Shown here: in pieces, positions 30,405 through 38,994 of the stretch | Position numbering within the stretch: the first letter of the stretch is position 1 | Layout of the letters: each line of letters opens with the position of its first letter | NCBI GenBank assembly: GCA_004193595.1 | Contig: RPGQ01000075.1 | Coordinates: forward strand, 117,260-181,259 | Source: Desulfobacteraceae bacterium Eth-SRB2 | Lineage (GTDB): Bacteria > Desulfobacterota > Desulfobacteria > Desulfobacterales > UBA11574 | Reading direction: 5' to 3' | Length of the DNA: 64,000 bases | Translations under genes and position numbers: made by a program | Notes under the pieces: model-generated | Seen by the model: the letters and a program-made list of their open reading frames with translations, nothing else | Database searches by the model: none | Told to the model about the DNA's origin: nothing

Positions 30405-30758
30405 ATGCCCAGGAAGCCGAATCCGCTGCTAACCGAACTTCTGGACAAAAACATTGACATGCCGGAAATCAATTGGGAAACCGTGCCCCCGGATGTAAAC
30501 CCGGCGGATGCGTGGGACATGTACGATGAAACCGTGGAAGGTTGGGTGCCCGTCTGGTTTCCGACCTTCGGTCCCGGAGGCGGCAGGTCTTACGGCGAGT
30601 TTGAACGTGCCCATATGTTTAATGAGAGCCTGGAAAGAATCTTAAAGACCATGAAGCGGTGGCCCCTGTGGGGGTCGCCAAGCCAAAAAAAGTATGCGGT
30701 TGCCGTTGCCCTGCTCCAGTTATATTGCGAAACCAGGGGACGCTGTCCAAAGGTCTAA
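30405..30758 (+). CDS. Hypothetical protein (117 aa)
   Basis: From the ATG at 30405 (AGAGGTGA upstream) it begins MPRKPNPLLTELLDKNID. It has a Trp/Pro-rich middle (WDMYDETVEGWVPVWFPTFG, then GPGGGRSYGEF) and ends with a helical segment (LLQLYCETRGRCPKV). The frame is open for 28 more codons upstream, but that part is written by repeat A3, so I exclude it. No family recognised. It has no clear operon partner. Confidence 0.6.
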   Translation: MPRKPNPLLTELLDKNIDMPEINWETVPPDVNPADAWDMYDETVEGWVPVWFPTFGPGGGRSYGEFERAHMFNESLERILKTMKRWPLWGSPSQKKYAVAVALLQLYCETRGRCPKV

Positions 30759-30887
30759 TCCAATTTTTTCCAGGGTGAACCATCCGATCTGATTTCGATA
30801 ATAACTAGTGTCCATCCATAAATGAGGATTTTTGTTCAAGATCAAGGCATGTGAAAATATTACATTCTGATTTGAATCTGTTATATC

Positions 30888-31124
30888 ATGAAAACAACAC
30901 AATATTTTGAATACACAAAACAAAGACCTGATCGTACTCAAATTAAAGATGAATGGATCAATTTTGTGATACAATATCCGGAAAAGACTGACATTCAGAC
31001 CGATGGCCGGGTTAGAAAATGGGCAAAGATACAAGAGGTTGATAAATATCTTCGAGTAATCTTATTGGAAGATGGTGAGACAATTCATAATGCCTTTTTT
31101 GATCGGTCTTTTAAGGAGGATTAA
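30888..31124 (+). CDS. DUF4258-like small protein
   Basis: The 78-aa protein begins MKTTQYFEYTKQRPDRTQ and contains DEWINFVIQYPEK, DGRVRKWAKIQEVDKYLRV and the end GETIHNAFFDRSF. This pattern is common in bacteria as a two-gene unit with a DUF2283 protein, and the first protein has a small RelE-like or DUF4258 look. I infer a possible toxin-antitoxin-like pair; no toxicity can be read from sequence. It ends three bases before the next gene, with GGAGGATTA shared as ribosome-binding site. Confidence 0.72.
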   Translation: MKTTQYFEYTKQRPDRTQIKDEWINFVIQYPEKTDIQTDGRVRKWAKIQEVDKYLRVILLEDGETIHNAFFDRSFKED

Positions 31125-31127
31125 TGT

Positions 31128-31334
31128 ATGAAAGTAAAATATTTTTCTGATACGGACACAGCTCATGTGGAATTTACGGATAAAGATGTCTATGAAACAA
31201 AAGAGATAAGCGAAAATATCTATATAGACATTGATGAAAAAGGAAATATCGTGAACATGACCATTGAGCATGCAAAAGCTAATGCGGGACTGTGGGAATT
31301 TTCATATCAAGAGATGTCTCCCCAAACAGCATAA
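31128..31334 (+). CDS. DUF2283 family protein
   Basis: The 68-aa protein has the DUF2283 pattern: YFSDTDTAHVEF (tyrosine and acidic strand), KEISENIYIDIDEKGN, and IVNMTIEHAKANA. Strong GGAGGATTA precedes the ATG, which is three bases after the DUF4258-like stop. The family is widespread and uncharacterised; the pairing suggests it acts together with its neighbour, possibly as the antitoxin or regulator (inference). Confidence 0.85.
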   Translation: MKVKYFSDTDTAHVEFTDKDVYETKEISENIYIDIDEKGNIVNMTIEHAKANAGLWEFSYQEMSPQTA

Positions 31335-32004
31335 AATGCCGAACATCAGCTTGGAGAAGGAGGCTCCTTACACTGCGTTTCATTCGCACCTCTCAAACTG
31401 GAATCTTGGGTATCAAAAAATAACCACCCCGGTAAGATCTGCCGGATCTGTCCCGGCATTTTCACTGGGACTTACAGGGCAGGCCGGGCAAGCAAAAAAC
31501 CATTTAGGGATGCACACTTACTCGAAGCTTCCCTGCCCTTTGAATCTTAATCCGTTTATTCTTCTTCAGTCGTCGTGATGTGAGCCTTAGCCTTTCAACA
31601 TCTCTTTTCAACAGTCTGCTCCGCCGAATCCTGGTCTTTCTTTTAAAATCCCCATATTTCCCGAACCTGTCGCCCATCAGCCTATCCCCTTAATCTATGA
31701 TGACCCTAACCCGAATATTTCACGAAAATTTTCGAGAAGCTTTTTTATTAGCAATGAAAACAAATTGTTATTCACAATTTTGGTTCAAGTTGTCAGGTGA
31801 CAGATTGTACCTAAAATTTTCTTGTTCAATTTACCAAAAATTTTATCCGGGATGATTTCACCCTCCAGGCGAGTCCGAGGCTCCCATTTCCTCGCTTTAA
31901 GCGGGATCTTCGAGCCGCGTTATCAAGGGCTTGCAGTAGTCTGCTACGGCTGTGCCCTTGTAGTTTCCTTGCATAAATGGCTCTTATTGACTTACAACCA
32001 TGAT
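31335..32004. other. Intergenic region with one overlooked small gene
   Basis: Apart from the 57-codon minus-strand frame at 31504-31677, no gene is seen. GC-rich stretches at 31430-31500 (GTCCCGGCATTTTCACTGGG) and 31855-31965 (CTCGCTTTAAGCGGGATCTT) look like degenerate REP-like palindromes. The second shares the word GCGGGATCTTCG with family F. Confidence 0.55.
31504..31677 (-). CDS. Small highly basic protein (57 aa)
   Basis: ATG at 31677 with AAGGGG nine bases upstream opens 57 codons: MGDRFGKYGDFKRKTRIRR, then RSRLLKRDVERLRLTSRR, LKKNKRIKIQR and a VSVHP end. Over a third of the residues are Arg or Lys, with an amphipathic helix in the middle, suggesting nucleic-acid or membrane binding. 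No family is recognised. It lies just downstream of the NTPase pair on the same strand (about 330 bp away), so common transcription is possible but not shown. Confidence 0.5.
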   Translation of the reverse strand: MGDRFGKYGDFKRKTRIRRSRLLKRDVERLRLTSRRLKKNKRIKIQRAGKLRVSVHP

Positions 32005-35000
32005 CTATACAGATAAGAGGTCACAAATTAAACGCCTTGAGCTCTTTTGCTTCTTTAGTTCTTTGACAACTTCTGCGATTGCTTTTTCATTAAAAAATCT
32101 TTGTGCTTCGACAGAATCAGGTTCGTTTAGGCAGGTCCAAATCTTAAAGAAAATATCACTGAAAGGAACATCTTCCTGTTCTTTTAATCGCTGCAAAATA
32201 TTCCTTATATTTTCTGAATCAATATCCGAGTTAATTTGAATCTTGAAAAGGTTGAGGGAGAAATTAGACACTTCATTTTCTTTTTGATTTGTTTTTTTCA
32301 ATGTTTTTATATAATCGATATAAAGCTCCGTTAGCCGCAATACGTCATGAAAATTTCCTTCACATAATTTTAGCCAGATACTTAGCTTAATTGTGAATAT
32401 GAATAAGTTGAAATCCTCTTTCTCTTTATCCTCTTTTTCCCTATATGCACTTATAATATCCTGAAAATGTTCACTGACAGTATCGTATTTAGCAAGTAGA
32501 ATTAAAAATATACTAAGTTGAGGTTCTGAAAACTTCCTTTTTTTTTCTGATGCGTAAAAATGTTTTACATAATCTCTGGGCTTTAATGTGTTTATTAAAG
32601 GAAGGATATATTCTTTTTGTATTTTTTGAAAATCAAAATCTGCGGAAAGCGCATCGTAACCCAAATTGATATGCTTCAGGTATGCTAACAAAGCAAGTTC
32701 GTTGTCATTCATTTTTTCCAGAAGCCGGCCATAAGACAGATAAACTTTATAATATTCGGGTTTAATTTTAATAATACGTTCAAATTGCTTTAAGGCTTGG
32801 CCATAACGTTTCGCTCCCATTAAAGATTTTCCATAGGAGTTGATTACATCCTCGTCCTTGCTGTCAGCCATATGCTTTTCAAAAAGGTTAATCGCTTTTT
32901 TGTAATGCCCCTGGCCCAACAAAGAATCTCCCCATAACCAATAAGCATACTCCGATTTCGGATCGATTTTTATAGTTTCCTTGCATTTCTCAATGGCTTC
33001 TTTATAACGTTCCAATTTCCATAAGCAATCACACCACAATTCATAATAAAATGATTCTTCTGGATTAATCTTTATGGCTTGCTTAATTTTTTCAATCGCC
33101 TCTTCATAACGTTCTTGGTCACGTAGGCAAGCACCCCATCTCCAATAAGCCATCTCAGATTTTGGATTGATGTTAATTACCTTTTTATATTGTTTTTCTG
33201 CCTCATCGTATCGGCCTAATCCTCTGAAGCAATCGCCCATAGCTCCATTAGCTCGATATGATTTTGGGTTAATTTTTATTGCTTCCTTGAGTTTTTCAAT
33301 CGCCTCTTCATAACGTTTTTGGTCACGTAAACATTCACCCCAGGCTCCATAGCTCGCCTCATGATTTGGATTGATTTCAATTGCCTTTTTGAAATGTTTT
33401 TCTGCTTTATTGTATTGGCCTAATCTCTTAAAACAATAGCCCATAGCTCCATAGGCCGCCTCATATTTTGGTTTAATTTTTATCGCTCCCTTGAATTTTT
33501 CAATCGCCTCTTCATAACGTTTTTGGTCACATAAACAGTAACCCCAGGTTCCATAGGCCGCCTCAGATTTTGGATTACTCTTTAATATATTTTTATATAT
33601 TGCAACTGCCTCTTCATATTGATCGCTCTTTCTATAATCAAAGGCTTTTTTAAATAATTCCCTGTCGTTAGTTTCAACTATTGTTCTTTTCTCATCACTT
33701 ATCGTTGAATCAACGCATAATTCAATAATTTTGCAGTAATCAGGATTACGGCTCAAAAAATCGACCGTTTGAACAATTAATTCTTTATAAGAAAAAACCG
33801 GCTTTTCTTCAGGAACATATGTTTCAATTTTATTTTTTTCTTGAATAATAGTGCTCGGCGAATAAAGTATTAATAATAGTTCCATGAGCCAACGGGTTTC
33901 TTCCCTGTGACTGCTGTCTCTCATTTGATACCATATTCGATACAGGTATTCATTTAAACAATAATAATTGGATTTTCCTTTAGAAAAGGCTATTCGGACA
34001 TAGCCGTTCTCTTTAAGCTGTTTCAAATAGTTTCTTATCGTTGTTTGGGGCGCTTCGAGATGACGGGCTATTTCTTTGGGACTCTGCGCAGGTTCAAAAG
34101 CTGCAAGCGAATTTATTATATCCTCGAGATAATCTGGAATTTCTTTTAGTATTGCTTCAAAATAAGGTGTCAATTCATCCAGAATATTGTCCATAAAGGA
34201 CAACATCTCACCAGGAACTTCGGTTCGGAGAATATCAGACAAAAAGACCGCCATTCTGGGATTTCCACCGGTAAATGCATATAGCGTCTTTAATCTTGCA
34301 TTTTTAGCAACCACCTCTTTTGTTAATTCGGTATGTCCGCTTTCATATAAGAGATCAACGATCAAGGTTTTCATATCCTCAAATTCAAGATCTTCAAGTC
34401 TTCTTAGATGGAAGAAGTGATAAAAAGGATGGCTATGGTCATGGAGGGCGTTAAAAATTGTTGTTGCCGAGCCAATAATTAATAGAGCATCGCTGGTCTG
34501 AAGAAATGCTCTTAGTTTTTTCTGTTCTATTAAAGGGATCTTTTTGCCTAATAATTGCTGGAGATTTTCTGCTATGAGAATGATGAATTTGCCGGTTTCC
34601 CGGTGAAACCATGAAATCAGAGAAAAGAAACTATCTGCCCTCTCTGAAAGAGGTACTTTGCGAATTATTTCAATTTTTTGTTTTAGCTCATTTGACATCT
34701 GGTTTTTATCTTCTTCTAATTCCAGAAGAATTTCATTTGCCGTCCTTTCCAGAAATCTAGATAAATTGCCGGCCATTCGTAATTCTTCAGGAAATAATAC
34801 AGGTATCCATAACTTTTTCAGTTTCCGATCTTTTTTTATTCTATGATAAAGAAGGGTCATTAAATGGGATTTGCCTATGCCGCGCGGACCGACAATCATC
34901 CAATGTTGTTTTGGAACTTCACCTTTTTCTATCTGAAGCTCTTTTAGGATGTTGTTCAATATATCCCATCGATCACTGCCCACCAATGTCTTTTCCAACT

Positions 35001-35037
35001 GTCTGTAAGACTTTTTTCGTGGATTATAAGCATACAT
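32005..35037 (-). CDS. P-loop NTPase with winged helix and TPR repeats (1010 aa)
   Basis: Residues 1-300 form an AAA/STAND-like NTPase with Walker A VGPRGIGKS (49-57). The Walker B strand reads FIILIAENL, with Ala where Asp is usual (position 156) but Glu157 kept; SATT (about 192) may be sensor 1. Residues about 300-385 include a winged helix (PKEIARHLEAPQTTIRNYL). From about 475 to 760 are roughly nine TPR repeats (word pattern RYEEAIEKFKGAIKIKPK), and a helical C-terminus follows. The architecture fits a switch protein that senses a partner through TPRs. It starts at TAATG, sharing one base with the stop of the upstream NTPase gene. The sequence is visibly AT-richer than neighbouring housekeeping genes. 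Confidence 0.85.
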   Translation of the reverse strand: MYAYNPRKKSYRQLEKTLVGSDRWDILNNILKELQIEKGEVPKQHWMIVGPRGIGKSHLMTLLYHRIKKDRKLKKLWIPVLFPEELRMAGNLSRFLERTANEILLELEEDKNQMSNELKQKIEIIRKVPLSERADSFFSLISWFHRETGKFIILIAENLQQLLGKKIPLIEQKKLRAFLQTSDALLIIGSATTIFNALHDHSHPFYHFFHLRRLEDLEFEDMKTLIVDLLYESGHTELTKEVVAKNARLKTLYAFTGGNPRMAVFLSDILRTEVPGEMLSFMDNILDELTPYFEAILKEIPDYLEDIINSLAAFEPAQSPKEIARHLEAPQTTIRNYLKQLKENGYVRIAFSKGKSNYYCLNEYLYRIWYQMRDSSHREETRWLMELLLILYSPSTIIQEKNKIETYVPEEKPVFSYKELIVQTVDFLSRNPDYCKIIELCVDSTISDEKRTIVETNDRELFKKAFDYRKSDQYEEAVAIYKNILKSNPKSEAAYGTWGYCLCDQKRYEEAIEKFKGAIKIKPKYEAAYGAMGYCFKRLGQYNKAEKHFKKAIEINPNHEASYGAWGECLRDQKRYEEAIEKLKEAIKINPKSYRANGAMGDCFRGLGRYDEAEKQYKKVININPKSEMAYWRWGACLRDQERYEEAIEKIKQAIKINPEESFYYELWCDCLWKLERYKEAIEKCKETIKIDPKSEYAYWLWGDSLLGQGHYKKAINLFEKHMADSKDEDVINSYGKSLMGAKRYGQALKQFERIIKIKPEYYKVYLSYGRLLEKMNDNELALLAYLKHINLGYDALSADFDFQKIQKEYILPLINTLKPRDYVKHFYASEKKRKFSEPQLSIFLILLAKYDTVSEHFQDIISAYREKEDKEKEDFNLFIFTIKLSIWLKLCEGNFHDVLRLTELYIDYIKTLKKTNQKENEVSNFSLNLFKIQINSDIDSENIRNILQRLKEQEDVPFSDIFFKIWTCLNEPDSVEAQRFFNEKAIAEVVKELKKQKSSRRLICDLLSV

Positions 35038-36260
35038 TATTTAACTCCCGCTTTGCAGGCCCACCAGTCTTTTAACATTGGTGAAACGAATTTGAGGTTG
35101 CCTTTGTTGTGGATATCTCTCACTAAATACCCTTCATATATGAGTCTGTTTACTACTCTCTGGTATTCCTCATAATTACACCTTTCATACAATAGTAAAT
35201 CATAAAGCTCTTTTTCGGAAACAGCCTCATAACATAAATGTTTTAGAACGACATTAGAACATTCTCTTTCAAGGGGAGAAAGATACTCTTCGAGCCTGGA
35301 ATGAAAATGATTCAGATCATGATTGCCTCCCCGCAGCATAGCATCATAAATTGCCTTCACCTTACCTGAAGTAAAGGTTTTTTCTCTGGTGTCTTTTAAA
35401 GCCTTAAACATTATCTGGCCATAATAAGGAGAACCTTCTGTAATTTTTGATACCATAAACTGTATTCCATCCGGTTCTATTTCGATATTGGATTCTTGGG
35501 CTAAAGATTCTATAAGAAGCTTGGCTTCTGCGCTTTTGATGGGCGGAATTACAAACGACTCTAAGTCATTGATACGTTTACTTATTCCAATTTCTTCCAG
35601 AGTCTTTCTAAGGTTAATTGAACCACAAAGGACAAATTGATATTTACATTCACTATCCTGTACTTGCCGCAAAGAGCGAAGCCATCCGGTCAAGCTGTCG
35701 GTTACAGTTTTAAAATCTACCGGCTCCATCCCTTTGGTTTTAAAATTATGTAACATGTCCGGAAATTCATCAAATACGATTACAGTTCTTTTATCAAAAG
35801 AGTTCAGTCCGGTGATCATTGGCGTAATTTTTTCCTTCCATTTTGAAAAGTCGTAATCTCTTGTTTTTTCCTGAATCTCCAGTCCGACTTCCAAAGCATC
35901 GATTTTTTTCAAACGTGAGGCCAAAACATTCCAGCTAACTCCGAGAAATTGTCCTATCTCATCAATTTTTTTTCGAATACGATAAAGGTTCAGCAACTCT
36001 TTAAAAAATTTGGTACAAAATTTACTTACAGTTTCCTCTCCCTCAAGTTCAAAAAATAGTATATTAAATTCTTTTCTTTTCTCATCCTTAGCGTTTTCCT
36101 GACGGATGAACTCCTTTATTACGCTGGTCTTCCCAAACCTTCGTGGGGATTCAATGATAAAGGAACACTTTCTCACTAAATCTCGCATCTCATCAACAAG
36201 AAATAGGCGTGATTCAAGATAGTTTTTGTGAGTAACCGGAAAGCCTGTTATATTTTCCAT
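35037..36260 (-). CDS. AAA-type ATPase (archaeal ATPase/ATPase_2 family), 407 aa
   Basis: Walker A lies in ESPRRFGKTSV (37-47), the SPRRxGKT form typical of the ATPase_2 (PF01637) group. Walker B is TVIVFDEFPDM (about 159-169), and VLCGSINL is a sensor-like strand. The C-terminal 100 residues (EREC ... LLYERCNYEEYQRVVNRLI, YEGYLVRDIHNKGN) form a winged helix. Proteins of this type are mostly uncharacterised; some act in defence or mobile-element contexts. Its stop and the next start overlap as TAATG, so it is coupled to the TPR NTPase. AGGAGGAAGA precedes the ATG. No nuclease or protease is attached. Confidence 0.85.
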   Translation of the reverse strand: MENITGFPVTHKNYLESRLFLVDEMRDLVRKCSFIIESPRRFGKTSVIKEFIRQENAKDEKRKEFNILFFELEGEETVSKFCTKFFKELLNLYRIRKKIDEIGQFLGVSWNVLASRLKKIDALEVGLEIQEKTRDYDFSKWKEKITPMITGLNSFDKRTVIVFDEFPDMLHNFKTKGMEPVDFKTVTDSLTGWLRSLRQVQDSECKYQFVLCGSINLRKTLEEIGISKRINDLESFVIPPIKSAEAKLLIESLAQESNIEIEPDGIQFMVSKITEGSPYYGQIMFKALKDTREKTFTSGKVKAIYDAMLRGGNHDLNHFHSRLEEYLSPLERECSNVVLKHLCYEAVSEKELYDLLLYERCNYEEYQRVVNRLIYEGYLVRDIHNKGNLKFVSPMLKDWWACKAGVK

Positions 36261-36454
36261 TCTTTCTTCCTCCTGATTTTATATATAAGGCATAATACAC
36301 CACACAAAACGATTTGTCAAGACTTACGTTATTTAATATATAACGTGATGCATATTATAACGTGTATTACTCATAAAGAACACTTTTATATTAATACTGT
36401 ATCTAAATGAGAACTAGAATGAGAATGGGGGTCGCCATTCGCCATTCACCTTCG

Positions 36455-36540
36455 GAGATGCTTGGTCCGTATGAGGAGAAACTCTCACGGACGGTTCTTA
36501 GGGGGGAAAGGGGATGAGAACCCACGGACCTACCCGGTCC
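36455..36540 (+). mobile_element. Relic of the 3' end of a group II intron (domains V-VI)
   Basis: GTCCGTATGAGGAGAAACTC and TCACGGACGGTTCTTA match the domain V pattern of bacterial group II introns (CCGTATGAGG ... CTCACG ... ACGGTTC). This is followed by GGGGGGAAAGGGG and a CCTACCC-type 3' end, like domain VI. No reverse transcriptase gene, 5' end or other intron domain is seen, so only the terminal piece remains. The 5' base of domain V differs from consensus. Confidence 0.62.
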
Positions 36541-36618
36541 CGGCTTTCGATACCTGTTTATAACCGGCAAACCGATTGAGGTCATATTGCATTAATTCCT
36601 TACATGCTGAACTATTAA

Positions 36619-36735
36619 CGGAACAATGAATCTCCCCGCAGAGCCCCGTTAGACGGGATCTTCGCTCTGCTACGACCCTGTTTGGCGGGATTTCCGTTTC
36701 ACTCCAACAAGCTGCGGGGTATCAAAGCGGAATTG
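36619..36735. repeat. Family F (REP-like) element, copy F1
   Basis: AACGGAACAATGAATCTCCC, CGCAGAGCCCCGTTAGACGG and GATCTTCGCTCTGCTACG on the left; ACAAGCTGCGGGGTATCAAA closes it. It corresponds to 45247-45335, with an extra internal GC-rich palindrome (CTGTTTGGCGGGATTTCC). Confidence 0.7.
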
Positions 36736-36933
36736 CGCCGTAGCCATTCTAACGTTGAAATGATATAGCGAAATTAACCCTCCTTCGATCTGATGAGCTT
36801 CGGCGCAGTTCACCTCGCCCGAATATAACATGATTCGGTTCCGTTATCATCTGTTGACTCGATTAAGCCTCCGGTGTAGCTTAAGGCGAGGGATCTTGGA
36901 TTATATTTTGAAAAAAGATGGGGGGGACACTCA

Positions 36934-37920
36934 ATGGAAAATCGCTATGCCAAGATAGTCAGCACCGGCCGCTACGTGCCGAAACGCGTCATGACTAATG
37001 CCGAATTTGAGCCCCTTGTCGGGGACGTTGATGCTTGGCTCAAGGAAAAGGTCGGTATTGCAGAGCGCCGCTGCGTTGCTGATGATGAAACAACCAGCGA
37101 TATGTGTACGGCTGCCGCTCGTCAAGCCTTGGAGCGAGCCGACCTCGATCCCGCCGATGTAGACCTGATAATATTGGGCACGGATACGCCCGATTACATC
37201 AGCCCTGGCAGTGCTCCCATTTTGCAGCATAAACTAGGCGCTCTGAACAGCGGGACTTTTGATATCAACAGTGCCTGTGCATCCTGGATTACCGGTGTGG
37301 ATGTTTCCGCCAAGCAGATCACCGTCGATACAAACATCAATAATGTTTTGGTCGTTGCCGGCTATGCCATGACCCGTTTTCTCGATTATCATGATAAGCG
37401 TACCTGCACCCTCTTCGGCGATGGGGCCGGTGCGGTAGTGATGAGTGTCAGCCACGAGCCGGGCTATCTGGCATCAAAGCTGATCTCTCAGGGTCAGTAC
37501 TACAAATCATGGGGAATATACACCGGCGGGGCTGCCTTTCCTGTCAACGACAACGCTCTCAATCGTCCTGTTATGCAGTTTTTGGAAAAATTTCCGACAA
37601 CCTTTAACAACGATAACTGGCCTCCGCTCATCCGCCAAACCGTTGCCAGGGCAGGCTTGGCCTCAGTGGACGAGGTTGATTTCTTTCTTTTCACCCAGTT
37701 GAACGTCAATACCATCAAAGATGTTATGCAACAGCTCAACCAACCAATGGAAAAAACCCACTGGATAATGGACAAATGGGGCTATACCGGTGCCGCCTGT
37801 ATTCCTATGGCATTAGACGATGCACTGGTTGAAGGTAAAGATCCTCGGTCAGGAGATGTGGTTCTGTTCTGCGCGACCGGCGCCGGATTTGCGATCGCCT
37901 GTGCTATATTTAAATGGTAA
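36934..37920 (+). CDS. FabH-like ketoacyl synthase III family protein lacking the His and Asn of the triad
   Basis: The 328-aa thiolase-fold protein has the nucleophile-type cysteine C115 in NSACASW, the GDGAGAVV segment and a FabH-like C-terminus (GAGFAIACAIF). In FabH the second catalytic residue lies in HQAN; here the block is TQLN (T254). The third lies in GNTSAA; here it is GYTGAA (Y284). So only Cys is kept. Canonical decarboxylative condensation therefore seems unlikely. Related Cys-only or altered-triad members act as acyltransferases or as inactive partners, but which applies here cannot be told. GGGGGG lies ten bases before the ATG. No acyl carrier protein or other fatty-acid gene is adjacent. 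Confidence 0.85.
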   Translation: MENRYAKIVSTGRYVPKRVMTNAEFEPLVGDVDAWLKEKVGIAERRCVADDETTSDMCTAAARQALERADLDPADVDLIILGTDTPDYISPGSAPILQHKLGALNSGTFDINSACASWITGVDVSAKQITVDTNINNVLVVAGYAMTRFLDYHDKRTCTLFGDGAGAVVMSVSHEPGYLASKLISQGQYYKSWGIYTGGAAFPVNDNALNRPVMQFLEKFPTTFNNDNWPPLIRQTVARAGLASVDEVDFFLFTQLNVNTIKDVMQQLNQPMEKTHWIMDKWGYTGAACIPMALDDALVEGKDPRSGDVVLFCATGAGFAIACAIFKW

Positions 37921-38001
37921 GCTGCCTGAATATTGGTAGTTGATCTCTCAAATTAGACATTTCCGCCATATTTCCCCTATCAAAAATACACTGAGTATAA
38001 G

Positions 38002-38049
38002 AAAACTAGTACCATAAATCATAAAATCTAATACTAAAGTACTAGTTTT
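38002..38049 (+). terminator. Possible terminator after the FabH-like gene
   Basis: AAAACTAGTAC and GTACTAGTTTT form a perfect 11-bp stem with a 26-base loop, followed by TT. It lies 80 bp downstream of the stop. The loop is long and the stem AT-rich. Confidence 0.45.
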
Positions 38050-38332
38050 TTGCTCAAAAAATACGAAAAAATCATACCTTTGACCGATTGCATCTTAATA
38101 TATCCTTTGGTAAAAGGGACATGGATTATTAAATTCTGTTTAGTATCCAAATAATCAAAAAATATTGTATGATATTTGGCAAAAATGCCAAGTTTCAAAA
38201 AACACGATATTTATGAGATAATCTCAATAGATCGCAGAAAATGCAAGACCTGAGGTAACAAATGGATATCTGAAAAATTGCTAATTAAATGCTTTGAGAT
38301 AGGTAATTTTTACTGCAGAAAACGGCTGAACT

Positions 38333-38428
38333 GAGGGACCGGCGGGGGACTGCACCGGAACCGATTAAGAGTAACGAATTATGCTTTTAAATGAAACTGT
38401 AAAAGCCGCAAGATATAGCCGGTCCCTC
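38333..38428. other. Possible structured RNA or inverted repeat
   Basis: GAGGGACCGGC and GCCGGTCCCTC close a region of about 96 bases with a perfect 11-bp stem. Inside, CACCGGAACCG and CTTTTAAATGAAACTGTAAAAG could form further helices. Strand and identity are unknown; it lies between convergent genes and could serve as a terminator or a small RNA. Confidence 0.35.
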
Positions 38429-38466
38429 TCCAGTGAATTATTTGGTCTTTTCGTGAATAGAAAGTT

Positions 38467-38994
38467 CTATTTCATCCAGTTCTCACATTCTTCAGCTAAA
38501 AATTCATTCATATCTTTAATGTCAGATTTCTTTTTGGACCGCTTTTTCCACTCATCGTAAAGATAGCTAAAGCATTCACCAGGCATATCAGTAGCCCAAT
38601 CCTTAAATTCTGATTTGGAATCGTGCTCATACATATAAAGCCCCTTCAAAACCCCCATACAGTATAATTTTGCCTCTTTATACAGGCCCAATTCAATTAA
38701 TCGAAAAATTTCTTGCTGAAATGGCTTTAATTCTTCTTCAATCATTTCTACTGCCATTTCATTTGGTGAAATATAACCATCGACAGTTGAGCCGGAACGA
38801 TTCCACAGATCATGCACGTCAATCCCATCTAATGCCCAGAAAACATCATCGCAGATGCCTTCAAAATCTATACCCTTGATCATCTTCTCGGCAATGTCCA
38901 AAATTTTCTTTTGGATCTGTTTATCCGTTTTAGCCAATAACCTCAATATTTCTAAAGCTTCATTTGGAGATATTTTGTCGAGTATGTTTTTCAT
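38467..38994 (-). CDS. Hypothetical protein (175 aa)
   Basis: A soluble, acidic, mostly helical protein. It begins MKNILDKISPNEALEILR, has FEGICDDVFWALDGIDVHDL, WNRSGSTVDGYISPNEMA and ELGLYKEAKLYCMGVLKGLY, and ends EECENWMK. The DDVFxALxGIDVxDLWxRSG pattern occurs in scattered bacterial proteins of unknown function as I recall, but I can give no name. It is a single gene with no operon partner. Confidence 0.7.
   Translation of the reverse strand: MKNILDKISPNEALEILRLLAKTDKQIQKKILDIAEKMIKGIDFEGICDDVFWALDGIDVHDLWNRSGSTVDGYISPNEMAVEMIEEELKPFQQEIFRLIELGLYKEAKLYCMGVLKGLYMYEHDSKSEFKDWATDMPGECFSYLYDEWKKRSKKKSDIKDMNEFLAEECENWMK

Larger units (their letters stand above)
36261..36933. other. Intergenic region with a group II intron relic and family F repeat
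   Basis: About 670 bases. The first 190 are AT-rich and probably hold the promoter of the NTPase operon (minus strand). Then come the intron relic (36455-36540) and family F copy F1 (36619-36735). The 200 bases before the FabH-like gene show no gene. Confidence 0.65.
37921..38466. other. AT-rich intergenic region with two inverted repeats
   Basis: No gene supported in about 545 bases between convergent genes. It contains a terminator-like hairpin (38002-38049) and a long-range inverted repeat with a perfect 11-bp closing stem (38333-38428). Confidence 0.6.

Noticed and set aside
36261-36540. Intact group II intron with its reverse transcriptase
   Set aside because: No reverse transcriptase frame lies between the NTPase start and the domain V-like sequence; only a relic remains.
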